Assembly: GCA_037157565.1 (NCBI GenBank)
Contig: JAZHRO010000002.1
Coordinates: 70,887,001 to 70,951,000 of the forward strand
Length of the DNA stretch: 64,000 nucleotides
Direction: 5' to 3'
Source of the DNA: Thalassia testudinum
Lineage: Eukaryota; Streptophyta; Magnoliopsida; Alismatales; Hydrocharitaceae
The translations under genes were made by a program, and so were the position numbers. Under the pieces are notes generated by a model. That model did not search any database, was not told the DNA's origin, and saw only the letters and a program-made list of their open reading frames with translations. Shown piece after piece: positions 46,186 to 57,678 of the stretch; positions within the stretch are counted from its first letter, which is position 1; each line of letters starts with the position of its first letter.

Positions 46186-49100
46186 TTAATGCATCCATGC
46201 ATGCCTAGGTGCATGTGATTTATTTTTTGTGTTTTTCTTACTCTGAAATTTGATTTTTAAAACATCACAAAATTCAGTATTTAACCTAGTAGTTGTTTTG
46301 AGATTATTTAAAATCCCCTCAAAATACTCATAGATATGTTCTAACTCTATCATTTTTGTATGCAATTGATTATTAGTTTCTTTAGACATATCTAATTCCA
46401 TTTCTAAACATGATTTGTCTATTTCTAATGCTTGATAATTACTCTTCAAAATCTTATTTTCCTTTTTAAACATATTAGCCTTACGATATAATTCTTCATA
46501 TGCTTCTAACAATTCTTCAAGAGAGAAATTAGGATTTACCTCATTTTCTATGTCCTTTGAAGTTGCAACCAAGCAAAGATGTGCAACCTCGTTGCCATTC
46601 GATTCATCGGAATCGATGTCTATGTTGGAGTCGTTGTTTAGTCAAAGCAAAATCGGGTTTAAAATAAATGTGTCGTAGTATAGCCAAAATCTCTTTGAAA
46701 ACAAATAAATTTTATTACTCGAAAAATGTAAATCTGAGGTCGAACATAAGAAGAAAATTAGGGTTCAAAAATCAAGAACACAACTTTCAAATTTGATAAA
46801 ATATGCAATGAAGAATCAAAGTTATAATGCAAGCAATGTAAAGAGATCCACAATATATCAATGTATATAGAAGCAAAAATATGGACGTCTGATTTTGGAA
46901 ATCAAATGTCTTAAATGTATATTTGCTACAGTGCTTCTTTGTTTTCTCTGGTTGATCTCCTTCTTCTTTCTCTTCTTTCCTCTATTCTCTGCCTCAGATG
47001 GCCATCCTCCTTCTTGGTTCTTTCTTCTTCTCTGATTTCTTCTTTCTCTTCTCTGGCCCTTGGTTGCTCTGGCCTTTAGCTTCTTCTTCCTCTTCTTTCT
47101 CTTCTGTCTCTGACTTCAATTCTTCTTCAGCCTTGATCCTCTTCAATCGTGCTTTGCCTTCTCCTTCCTTGGCTGCTCAGGCTTTTGCGCTCTCCTTCTT
47201 CTTCCTTTAGCTTCCTTTGCAGCTTCCTCCTTCCTCTTCCCTGGCTTCACCCTTGGCTTCTTCTTCCTCTTTTTCCCTTGAGAGAAAAACCTACCCCTAC
47301 CCTCCCCGCGATCTCTCTTCTTTCTTCTCTCTTAGGCTCGCTCTCCCAGAGCCTTCTCAGGTTAATGGGTGTGCGCCCAGGACCAGGCCCACCAGCGTGC
47401 GGTGGTGGGCGAGGAGTGCACAGGTAGTCGGGTCAAAACCAGGTCCGCTGGCGTGGATCGCAAACGAGGCGGTGGGTGAGTGGGACCTCACCCCGTGTCA
47501 GGAGGTGATAAGCCCCTGACACTTTTTCCTTTTATTCCACAGCTTCTGCTCCTGATCTTCCGAGGTGGGACTAAATGTCCTACCTTCCTTGCAGGCACCC
47601 CCGCAGCAGATGGTCTCGTGAATTGCAGCAGTTGCGTGGGGCTTTGACTCCAATAGCTGGGCTAATATTGTGGGCGAACGAAATCCTCACCATTTGGGAC
47701 CTAAAGACGAAGCTCTCGAGCTTCTTCGTGCCTACATGGCGGTGGAGACCTAAACCGTGTCCATAAGCAAACGACCTCACGGCCTCGTCAAAATACACAG
47801 AAAGCTTCTCCTGAGCATGGCGAAGGTGGCACGGTGGTTGGTGTGGCGTGGGGTGGCTTGAGCTTGCGTGCTTAGGTCACCCTGTGGTTATGAAGGTGGG
47901 TGTGTTCGGGGGACGTGTTGGGGGCGTGTGGCGATGAATGGGAAGAGGGTTTATGGTTAGTGAGGCATGGCAGAGCTCGTGAGGTGGTTGGCGAGGTGTG
48001 TGGATGCGTGGAGCAGCGGGAGCACCTCGCCAGTGGTCTGCCGGAGGTGGAGAAGATGGAGGTGATGTGTGAGCGTCGAGGCGGATTTTAAGAAATAAAT
48101 GCGAGAAAAGAGATGAGCAGAGATAGAGGACTTATCTGAGAGGGAATAGACGAAGAGGGGAGTGGAGGAGGCGGACGACTCATATGTGCCGTCACTAGAG
48201 GCGAAGGCCCAGTGAGAGGAGGACAGCGATGATGAGAGGGAAGCAGGAGCGTCGACTGGTGCGGTGTGACACGAATGAAGGAGGAAAAGGTAACTTTGCC
48301 ACTGGTATTGTGGCAGAGCGACGAGAGAAGGAGATAGGAGTCGTCAGAGCTTGCTGGGAGGTTGGCCGGAGGGGAAGAGAGGAAATTAGGGGGTATCTCA
48401 GGCCAATTCAAGCTTGGCAGGAGCAGAAGGATTTGGGGACCCTTTTATAGCCCTTGGCAGAGGGATTTGTGCTTGGAAGCCAAGCTTCCAAGCACGAAAA
48501 CCTCTCTGGAGTTACAAGGTCAAAAAGATCCAAATCTTTCATGCGTTCGCATGAGAGATTGGGTAGAAATTGGAGCTCCAAATTAGGTTCATATGAATAG
48601 GAATTTCTCAGAGAATCTCCCTTTCAAATTTGAGAGGGATTCTCTAAAGAATCAGGGAGTCCTTTCCCTTGAATCCTCGCTGGAGTAGGATTTCCTCCGT
48701 TGTAATGGTGGAGGGACCTAATTCCAAAGAATGACGAGGAAGCTAGGGGGTGTCTGCAAAGGTTTTCAAAAGTTAGGGGTAGAAATATAATTGGGATTGG
48801 TTTGCAAAGTAGGTCAAGGTGAATTCCCCTTAGGTCCAAATTTTGGTAAAAACCTAATTTGGACCTAAGGAATCCAATGGTGAAGTTGGATTTTAGGTTT
48901 GACCGTGTTTGAATGGGCAATTTACACAAAAACTCAATTTAGGGTAAACATTTGACTTGGACACCTATTTAGGTCAAAATAAGTTCTAAGGGTCAATTTG
49001 AAGGTTCTAAACCCTAGAGGATATTTTTCCATGATTTTTACAGGATTTAAGTGAATTTTATCTTGACTAGAACCTTGTTAAATTAAGTGGATCTATTTTA

Positions 49101-50315
49101 GGGTTACTAGAAGTCATTTAATTCCCAGATTTTACATGAATCCTTTTCTGTTTGAACCAACCCACTTTTTATCTTCTTAAGACCATTTAACCTGTGTTTA
49201 GCCCCTGAGAAATCCCGTTGTTGCACTGCAATGGTAAAATTGCAATTTTACCCCTTGTTTCTTACTTTTCTTTCAGAGGGGCTTTTCCTTGAGTTATGAC
49301 CTCCAGTTGGTTATGTAGGACCTTTTGTTCTATTTTCTAAGTCAAAATGAGCTAGTTAGGGCTCATAATGGTGTTCTCATCAGTCGCTATCATCCCACGT
49401 TGCTTTGAAAACTCTCTTCTTCTTCTTGACTTCTTTTGTGTCTTTCCTATTATTTCCCTTCTTATTCATGAGGCAATCCATTCGCAAGTGGCCCTTTTTC
49501 TTGCACTCATAACAAACAATATTAGATGAAGCTATATTGATTTGGTTACCTTGCTTCTAGAAAAATTTCTGCAATTTTCTTGTGAGCATCTCCATTTCTT
49601 TATCATCTTCGGATTCCGACATGCTTGAATCCGAGTCCTCCTTAAGTGCTCTAAATGTAATATTCTTCTTCTTGCTTAACGTATTCTCCTCCTTGTTCTC
49701 CTTCATGTTTTCTAATTGGACTTCGTAGGCCATAAGGCAACCAACTAGATCATTGAAGGGGAGAGTGGAGAGGTCCTTCGCCTCTTGGATGGTTATGGTC
49801 TTTGGAGCCCAATTACTTGTAAGAGATCTCAAGATTTTCCTTATAAGCTGCTCCTTTTCAGCTTGACTCCAAGATTCTTCATGAGATTTGCGATCTCTCA
49901 AAACCTCGTGTACATATCTTTGATTGTTTCTCCTTTTGTCATCCTGAAACACTCATAATTTTCAGTTAGAATTGAAATACGGGTTTCTTTTACCTTCTTC
50001 CTTTGTAGGTGACCTTGATCCAAATTTCGCATGTGGACTCGTGTGCCGAAATTCGGTTGAACTCTTCCTTCGATAATGCACAATAAAGCACATTCATAGC
50101 CTTTACATTGCTAAAATCTTCTTTTGATCCGTAGTTAGCACTACTCCTTCCTCCTTAGGATCTGAATACTTCATTTGAATAAGGCTCTAGAATTCTTCAT
50201 CCATCACCTTCAGAAATACTTGCATTCTTCTCTTCCAATACCCGTAGTCCATCCCATCAAAATAGGGAGGACAGGTCAACAATTGTCCTTCGGTGAACTT
50301 TGATGTTGATGCCAT
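46186..50315 (-). pseudogene. gag: Copia Gag, interrupted
   Basis: Starts at an ATG at 50315 (MASTSKFTEGQ). The N-terminal copia gag motif PPYFDGMDYGYWKRRMQVFL follows. The UBN2-type region in 49557-49952 reads RSLTSNWAPKTITIQEAKDLS and NDLVGCLMAYEVQL. A perfect CCHC knuckle (CYECKKKGHLRMDC) lies near 49500. After ATWDDSD the LTR-like insert intervenes; the frame resumes with SNIDIDSDESNGNE and a long coiled coil (LEELLEAYEELYRKANMFKKENK) ending at 46186. This extended acidic/coiled-coil C-terminus is typical of Sirevirus Gag. A few stops occur in the N-terminal third. Confidence 0.83.
46635..49382 (-). mobile_element. Solo-LTR-like insertion in copia gag
   Basis: Ends TG..CA with near-perfect duplications GTCGT (46630-46634) and GTCGC (49383-49387); the gag frame joins across it. 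On the minus strand a strong TATA box (GGGCTATAAAAGGG, near 48450) lies about 0.9 kb from the start. A CAGACGTC palindrome sits near 46884-46893. No internal coding is recognised; the frames at 46998-47427 and 48088-48411 are low-complexity leader sequence. Confidence 0.7.
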
Positions 50316-50342
50316 CCGAGTCAAGTTGTTACATCTTTTTGC

Positions 50343-50361
50343 AACTCGCTCTGATACTGCC
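50343..50361 (-). other. Primer-binding site of copia element
   Basis: Reverse complement next to the LTR reads GGCAGTATCAGAGCGAG, a variant of the initiator tRNA-Met site (GTATCAGAGC shared). Confidence 0.75.
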
Positions 50362-51782
50362 TGTTGGAAACCTTGGATTTACTATAGATGGTTACGCACA
50401 CACAAACTCTCAAGCGGAAATTAGTAAATAACAAGAAATATTAGCACAAAGATTCAAACCACAAAAAATGACACAAGATGTATAGCGGTTCTCCACTCAC
50501 TTGGGTACTCCAGTACCTAAGCCTTCTAGCTTAAAATTTTTAACCCGATTCCCTCAACCCCGAGGGAATCACTTTATTAACAGAGGTAATTAACGAGTTG
50601 CCTTAACCCAAGTACAATAATGGGTTTTTTACAACCCAACAAGCAAAAGCCCAAGTACAAAATAAGTACAGGTGTAAGAAAGAAAAATCTTACAACAAGA
50701 ATTCCTATGCCTCCCAACAATAATTAAAACCAATACCAATTGAGAGACTAGGATAGACTTAATTCGCTTTGTAGATGCATAAGAAAAATACGTCGTTGAG
50801 TTTGCAAATGCGTAGAGAGGTTGAGAGTAGCAAACTGCTATTTCTTCTCTTGAGAATATGGTGAAAATATGAAAATTTAGCTCAAGAATATTTCCTTCAC
50901 TTTCATGTGTACAAACTAAGAGTCCTAGGGTCTTTTTATAGAGTTAGGACCTTAGTTACTCGTCTACTAGATGTTGGGGTTTAAATCCCAATGTTCAAGT
51001 CCTCAAAATCAATTTTACAGCTGTTTAGATTTGAACCAACGGCTAACTGGTGCTGGTTTTAAAGTATGGGTATCGATACTAGTGACATACTATTTTGTGT
51101 TTTAAGTTAACTTGTCACAGACAATACCTATTGGGCATTAGTACTAATCATGATTACCGGTGTTCGTTCCTTCCAGATTTGGGTTTTAAATACTTAACAG
51201 AAATTTGTAACCCATTTGTACCGTACTGATAATGAGTACCAATACTCGTTACCTCCAGTACCAGTTAAGTACCGGTACTCTCAAGGTACATGTTTTTTTC
51301 TTTGAAAAAATCCAAACCTGTAACTTACATGTACCGGTACTAAACTTTAGTACCGATACTTGTGGGTTAACAAGTATCTTTTTAAACATGATTACAACTT
51401 GATTACTAGCCCATTTTTGCAAATACATTAAACATTAAAAAACTACCTTTTAAACAATACGTACTTTGAAATAAATTGAATGATCGTAATGTTTTATCCT
51501 AATTTATCTCTATATGATTTTTACGATCTAATTTTTGTTTCTTTTGATAAGAGGCATACATTTCAAGAACAAAATAGAAACCAATTTAATAAACAAAATA
51601 AACTCTAGATGATCTTCTATCATCAACTCCTTGTCATCTTGCTTCCTCCTTATCATCATGCCTCCTTGTCATTATTCTCTATTTGGCTTGATCTTCATCT
51701 AAATCTAAAATATTACTCAATTGCAAACATTAATGTACAATAATTTTATTAACACCAAAACAATATGTAGAACAAGGTTACA
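50362..51782 (-). repeat. 5' LTR (right) of copia element
   Basis: 1421 bases, colinear with 44286-45689. The palindrome-rich block is at about 51050-51370. Confidence 0.88.
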
Positions 51783-53417
51783 ATAGAGGATCGGGCATTT
51801 TGTATGTAAAAAACTTGGATGTTAGTGTCATATACTCAGAAACCCACTGTATATTAATGGATGTGATGAATAAAGAATGTTCTTGGTATTTGGCATGTAT
51901 TTATGGTACGTCAAAGCAAAATTCAAAAAAAAATTTGGTGTAGAATGGGAAGATTATTAGAAACCTATGCAGAAAATCTTGTGTGCATTGGAGATTTTAA
52001 TGTAATTTTTATAGCTGCTGACAAGTATGGTAGTAATGCTATGGCATCTAGGCAGTTTCAATATCTTGGAAATTTGCTACTCTTGGAATGTTGGACTTGG
52101 GTTTTTCCCGGACAAGCATATACTTGGTCTAATAAAAGATCAAAATATTTAATCCGAGAAAGGTTGGATAGAGTCTTTGTGGCGCTTGATTGATTGTTAA
52201 AATTCCCAAATGCAGGAGTATTACATCTTTCAACAATTAGTAGTGATGATAGCCCTATTTTGCTCTGCTTGAATATGAAGCAAAAGACTTCTAAAAATGT
52301 TTGGAGGTTGGGGGTGGAATGGAGCATGATAGAGGATTATGCAAGTACAATAGAAAAGGGTTGGAATCTGTCAAAGTCTGAATTGCAAATATGGGAAAGA
52401 TGGGAAAAGTTAGCGCAAGAACTGAAATCTTGGAACATCAGGTCGGATAAAGGAAAAAAGAGGTGGAATCTCAGCTAGCAGTAATACAAGGGGGTACGCC
52501 CAATGACACTAATTTTGAAAAGGAGCAGTTGTTGTTGAGGCAATATGAGGACATATTACTATAAGAGGAAGTACACTGGTTTCAAAGGTCAAGAAAAAAT
52601 TGGATTCAAAGCAGGGATAGGAATACATAATATTATCATATACATGTGCAGAATAGAAGAAGAAAAAATTCTATTGATTGGATGGCTGGCACTGATGGTA
52701 TGGAAATGAGCAGTCAAAAAGCGATTAAGATATTTTATAACTTCTATAAGAGCTTGTTTACTTCTCAATCCGTCGAAATCAGTCCAAAGAATATTTCTGT
52801 ACTCAAGATTGGACAATAGATACTGATAGAAGATGGTGTATACAGGTGCCTGAAGAAGAAGAAATAAGGAATGTCTTATTCTCGATGCACCCATATAAGA
52901 GCCCAGGACTAGATGGTCTACTGCTCTCTTCTACCAGAATAGTTGGGGAATTGTAAAAAATGAGGTGGTGGCATTTGTACAAGCCTGCTTTGTTAATCAA
53001 ACAATGCTTCCTACGTAACACTTGCACCAAAGATAATCCCCCAAATTGCCAAGAGATTTTTGGCTGATTAGTCTAACCAACACCTTATATAAGTTGGTAA
53101 CAAAAATTGCAGGCAAAAGAATTAAACCAATCTTGAAGAGAATCATTTCTGATACTCAATCGGGTTTTCTTTTAGGAAGGCAAATAGTGATAATGTCTTG
53201 ATAGCAAAGAAGTTATGCACGCTATGAAAAATTCTACAAGGAAGAATGGGTTAATGGCAATAAAGCTAGATATGGAAAAGGCCTTCGACAACATTGAATG
53301 AGAATTTGTGCAATTTTGTTTATTACAAATAAATATTCCCACACATATGGTAAATCTGATTATGTCATGCATTAGAATGGCAACATTTCAAGTATTGGTG
53401 AATGGGGAGCCTACGTG

Positions 53418-53876
53418 CAAGGTTTGATATATCGGTGATATATCGTCGATATAGCGTCGACATATCAGGCGATATCCCTAAGATATCGGCGATATATCAT
53501 CGATTTGAAGGTTGGTTCGACGGGAAAGCTATTTGTGTGTTGGTTGATCTGGGCGGTAGTTCTTTGAAGGTGAAATGATGGGCGGGAAAAGTAATCTCGG
53601 GTTGATCTTGGCTTCAGGCTATTTAATTGGAAACGGTGGGTGGGAGGATATCTAATTGGAAATGGTGGGCGGGAAATTATGGGAACGAACACACACATGT
53701 TTTTTAAGCACTTCTTTATGATGTATTAGTCATTAAAACGCTAATTTTTAAATTTTATGACATTTTTTACCTTTCTGAGTGATTTCCTCAAAATTCATCA
53801 ATATCAGCGATATATCCCCGATATATTCCTCTTTTGACTTGTCGATACAATATCTAAATCGATATTTAAAACCTTG
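53418..53876. mobile_element. Small hAT-like MITE
   Basis: 459 bases inside the LINE RT. Ends are CAAGGTTTGATATATCG and, reverse complemented, CAAGGTTTTAAATATCG. Flanks CCTACGTG and CCTACAAG match at 6 of 8 positions. Clusters of GATATATCG-type palindromes lie near both ends. Confidence 0.68.
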
Positions 53877-54530
53877 CCTACAAGTACCATTGTGCCTACA
53901 AGGTTTATAAGGCAAGGTTGAAGGTTCCTATGGGAGGGGGTGAGATTTGCGAGATATAAATATAAAATGCGGAAGCAAAATAAAACAATCTCACAAAAAG
54001 CAATCATACAATTTGCACAAGTGATTTTTTAGGTGAAAACTCAAAACAGGTAAAAACCACCACCTAACTGATAAACACACATGAATTCATGATAAAAATG
54101 CTTATTTATGATAGTTTCTAGGCTTAGCATTGCATATCATGTTATAAATACTGCATAACATCCATTGCATGGCATTTAAGATAGTTGTATATTATGTACA
54201 TTAATTCTTCCATTTTACACTGCCAGGAGAAAGTGCGACATCTTTATGGGCTTTGGATGAAGAATCTGACTGTACGGATGAATTTGGAGCGACGATCGCA
54301 GTCAGTCAATGCGAAAATCACCCCGATCAGAGCTTCATAGCACCCTTTACAAGAAGAAGATGGACAGTCTAGATGGCACCACGTGGTGCCATCTGGATAG
54401 CCCAACACGAACCACAACCACCCCAACACTCACGCATGGAGAGATCTTAGCCGTTGGATCTCAATCTAATGGCTGAAGGGTGCCCTAACCGCGCGACCAC
54501 ACCAACCCTCCACTAGACAAACCGCGGCTT

Positions 54531-54582
54531 TGGCGCATTGGTGAAGACACGCGTTCACAAACCGCGAGAACGAATTCGAGCT
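54531..54582 (+). promoter_or_regulatory. tRNA-like box A/box B module in LTR A
   Basis: TGGCGCATTGG (54531-54541) and ATTCGAGCT (54574-54582) occupy the same place as the module at 37406-37456. Confidence 0.45.
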
Positions 54583-55257
54583 GCGGTGGGGGGAGGCAAT
54601 CTCGTGAGCCTGGGCATAATCGAATTGCACCCATTGGATGTCATCAAGCGGCGGAGGCGTCACCACGTGGCACCATTTAATGGGCGCGGATGCAGCACGC
54701 GGCCGTCGACACACCTCGAGAACGTGCCATCTCACACGCGATCAAGAGGTGCGATCTCTGCGCCATCTCAGTTGTTCACTACTGAATCCAACGGCCGCGG
54801 CACATCCAGCCTCAACGACAGCAAGCAAGTGAGTGTGTGAGTTGGCGCAACATTCAACGACAACCTGGCAAACCTTTAGTGATGCTTACAGCTGTCACTA
54901 ATTGCTCGTAGGCGCAAGGCCAGTTGCGTGCGTGAGTTGGTTACAGCGACACTTGAGCTAGACCTACAGCGACGTCTTGGAGGTTGCTATTGGTCTTATG
55001 CCTATTTTAGCCTCCTCTCATCCACTGTATAAATACCTACACCCCTTTCCTTCCAAGGTATCTCTACCTACTCTACTCCCACCTACTCCTAAGCTCTAGC
55101 AAGCCTACCAATGCTCCGTTAGAGCTTACTCTCAAGCTCCCAAGGCTCCTATTAGTGTAACGAACCTCTGCCCCACCAAATATTCCTCCATCTTCCCATC
55201 ATCATTCATAGGTCGCCTTGGAGCTATCCTCCCACCTCCATTCCAGTAGCAGATCAT

Positions 55258-57062
55258 TGATTAGCCCATAGTTGTGGGCTATTTAAGTATTTAAGTGCCT
55301 ACACATTAGGTTAATTCTAACATTTATTTAGTATAAATGAGGATGTAAATAGATTAATTCATAGTTTTAATCTAATTACATAATCCATACATTGCATTCA
55401 TATCTTAAGTGCATTTAGAATTAGCTTAGAATAGCATTCATCTAATTAGATAACCAATTAGGTATATTGTTTTTATTAACATAGAAGTTGAGGGTCTATA
55501 CATAAATAACCCTAATATTTTAATAATATTTTCTTTATTCGTCTTCTTTCAGAACGGCTGGCTGCCGCTCCAACGCCCGGCTGCTGCAGTGATGAAGCCA
55601 TTCAAGGGGGAGCGGATGTGGTGGATCTGGTCGGCGGCTGATTTCAAAATTGTTCAAGACATTATAAAAGGAGCACGGAAGCTGCCGGCTGCAGCAGGCC
55701 TCCGCCACCGACCCACCACTGTGCAGAGAGATCCTCTCTCTTCCACTCCACACTGCCGGCCTCTACCGTGGCGGCGAGTCTCCACCACCGTGGGCGTGTG
55801 GTGTGACAGGCCACACCGCCATCCGGAGCTCGCCCGCATTACCGTGAGCACCTTAGCGTGCAACTCCCTCGCCGTCATCGCCGACCACCGTCACCAACCT
55901 ACTGATCAGCCACCCTCTCAGTAACTTAAGACGTCTGGGAAATTTCCCAGACGTCTGAAGTTACCCGCTCACTTCACCGCACACGCCTGAAGTCGCCTGC
56001 AGACCCCTTCCCGCACCTGCAGAACCTTCAGCGCACCCACGTCCGTCAACCTTCAGCTCAAACACGCACAACCGCCTGCAGTCCACGCCGTTCACCACTG
56101 TGTCTGCAGAACCGCGCAAGCGCCCTCCTGCAGACCACCGCCACGCCTCCGCGCGCCCACGCACAACCGCCTGCAGAACCGCCAGCAACCGACCTCTGCA
56201 GCTTCCACCGCAGCCACGCCTCCGCGCGCCAGCGCCCTCAGCAGACCCTCCGCGCGCCCACGCACAGCCATCTGCAAACCGCCAGCAACCGACCTCTGCA
56301 GCTTCCACCGCACACGCCAGCGCCCGCCTGCAGACCACCGCAGCCACGCCTCCACACGCCAACCGCCTGCAGACCACCGCGCAGCGCCCTCAGCAGACCC
56401 TCCGCGCGCCCACGCACAGCCATCTGCAAACCGCCAGCAACCGACCTCTGCAGCTTCCACCGCACACGCCAGCGCCCGCCTGCAGACCACCGCAGCCACG
56501 CCTCCGCGCGCCAGCGCCCTCCGCAGACCCTCCGCGCGCCCACGCACAACCGCCTGCAGCACCTCCGCCGGAGCTCGTCCGGCCACCTCCGGCCGCCGCG
56601 CGACTCGCCGTCACCACCGATTCGAAGCCCTTGATCCAAGGGACCTCCGCCGAGCTTCCCGCGCCCAGCCATCGGCTCCTCGTCGCGCAAGACAACGGGG
56701 AAAAATTCCCCTGTTTTGCTACAGTAAAGCGTTGATTAAAATTTACATTTTCTGCCATTGCCATATTTTATTCATATTCTATTCACTCTGCATTGCGGAA
56801 AATATCCTGTAGTTTATCATAATTGCCATTTCAGCATTATTTCTTGCTTAAACCTTAATCTAAAGGCAATCTTGGCTTGGTTCTTGTCCAAATTGACTCC
56901 GAACAAACATTTTTAAGTGGCGCGAATTTTAATACGTTATTGCCTCCCTGTGGAAACGACCCGCTCCTCTGCGAGTGGTTATTTCTTATTAAAAATTGAT
57001 TAGTCGATTTTTCCACCACATTAAACTACAAACGACTTAAAAGCGAAAGATCGACCCGATCA
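55258..57062 (+). mobile_element. Solo LTR B nested in LTR A
   Basis: ATCAT duplication (55253-55257, 57063-57067). Begins TGATTAGCCCATAG (a small hairpin with GTGGGCTA) and ends GACCCGATCA, with CCTCCCTGTGGAAACGACCC before the end. It contains a CAGACGTCTG inverted pair (55930-55960) and a GC-rich tandem array. Confidence 0.8.
56150..56560. repeat. GC-rich tandem array in LTR B
   Basis: Imperfect units of about 130-150 bases, roughly three copies, sharing AGCGCCCTCAGCAGACC, GCAACCGACCTCTGCAGC and CAGACCACCGCAGCCACG. All frames stay open because of the composition. Confidence 0.8.
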
Positions 57063-57678
57063 ATCATCTCCACCTCCTCACCTCCATTCCAGAGCCACAC
57101 TGAAGCTTTCCTCTACCTGACGTCCTCCCGCATCTCACCTCCGTCATCCCACTTCCCAACTCCTTCCAAGCTTCCGTCAGGCACCGTTATCTAGCCGAAC
57201 AGCCGATTCGGGAGATTCTTTCTCACCTCTCTCTTTTTTATGCTTTCTAGATTATTGTAATAAATATTTGTGCAATATATATCATATTTTCTTCTATCTC
57301 CATTCTGATCCATATTGTTTTCTTGCTTTATAAAAACAAACGAAAAAAAATAACAAAACTAAAACACCAGAAACAAACAAAATGAAGAGTGATTTTTGAA
57401 TTAAGTAAACGTCGCTTTCCTGTGTTCGACCTGGGACTCCCTTAGAGTTTTGGTAAAATTTTATTTGATAACGAGTTTTGTGACTACAACGACGGGTTAC
57501 TCTTAACCTCGATTTCAAACACGCAAAACACGTACATCACTAACCCTTTCGAGTTAGGATTTTTCGATCGATAAAGTCGATTAAATCCACTATATGAGTC
57601 ACTTAAAATGAAGGTGACTCAACCTCAATACAACCATGCTACTTTGAACCTGAGGGTAGCGTAACCTCAAACCCCTCC

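Larger units (their letters stand above)
44286..51782 (-). mobile_element. Gag-only Ty1/copia element, Sirevirus-like, minus strand
   Basis: LTRs at 44286-45689 and 50362-51782 begin TGTTGG on the plus strand. The internal side of the left LTR has a TCTCCCTTCTTTT tract (45691-45703), a polypurine tract on the minus strand. The right LTR adjoins a minus-strand primer-binding site. Orientation is therefore minus. The flanking LINE has GAGGA on both sides (44281-44285, 51786-51790), the right copy offset by three bases. Gag is present with a CCHC knuckle and coiled coil; protease, integrase and RT are absent. An LTR-like insertion lies inside gag. Confidence 0.87.
54069..57539 (+). mobile_element. 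Solo LTR A, with LTR B inserted
   Basis: CTAAC duplication (54064-54068, 57540-57544). Begins TGATAAACACAC and ends ACGTACATCA; TATA-like TGTATAAATACC near 55025. Without LTR B it is about 1.66 kb and is the diverged relative of the LTR at 36977. Confidence 0.83.

Noticed and set aside
47149..47427. Small proteins rich in Ser, Phe and Leu around 46998-47520
   Set aside because: CT-rich low-complexity DNA of an LTR-like insert; no start context or domain.
56100..56735. 211-codon Pro/Ala-rich frame, with overlapping frames on both strands
   Set aside because: A GC-rich tandem array keeps all frames open; there is no domain, and it lies inside solo LTR B.
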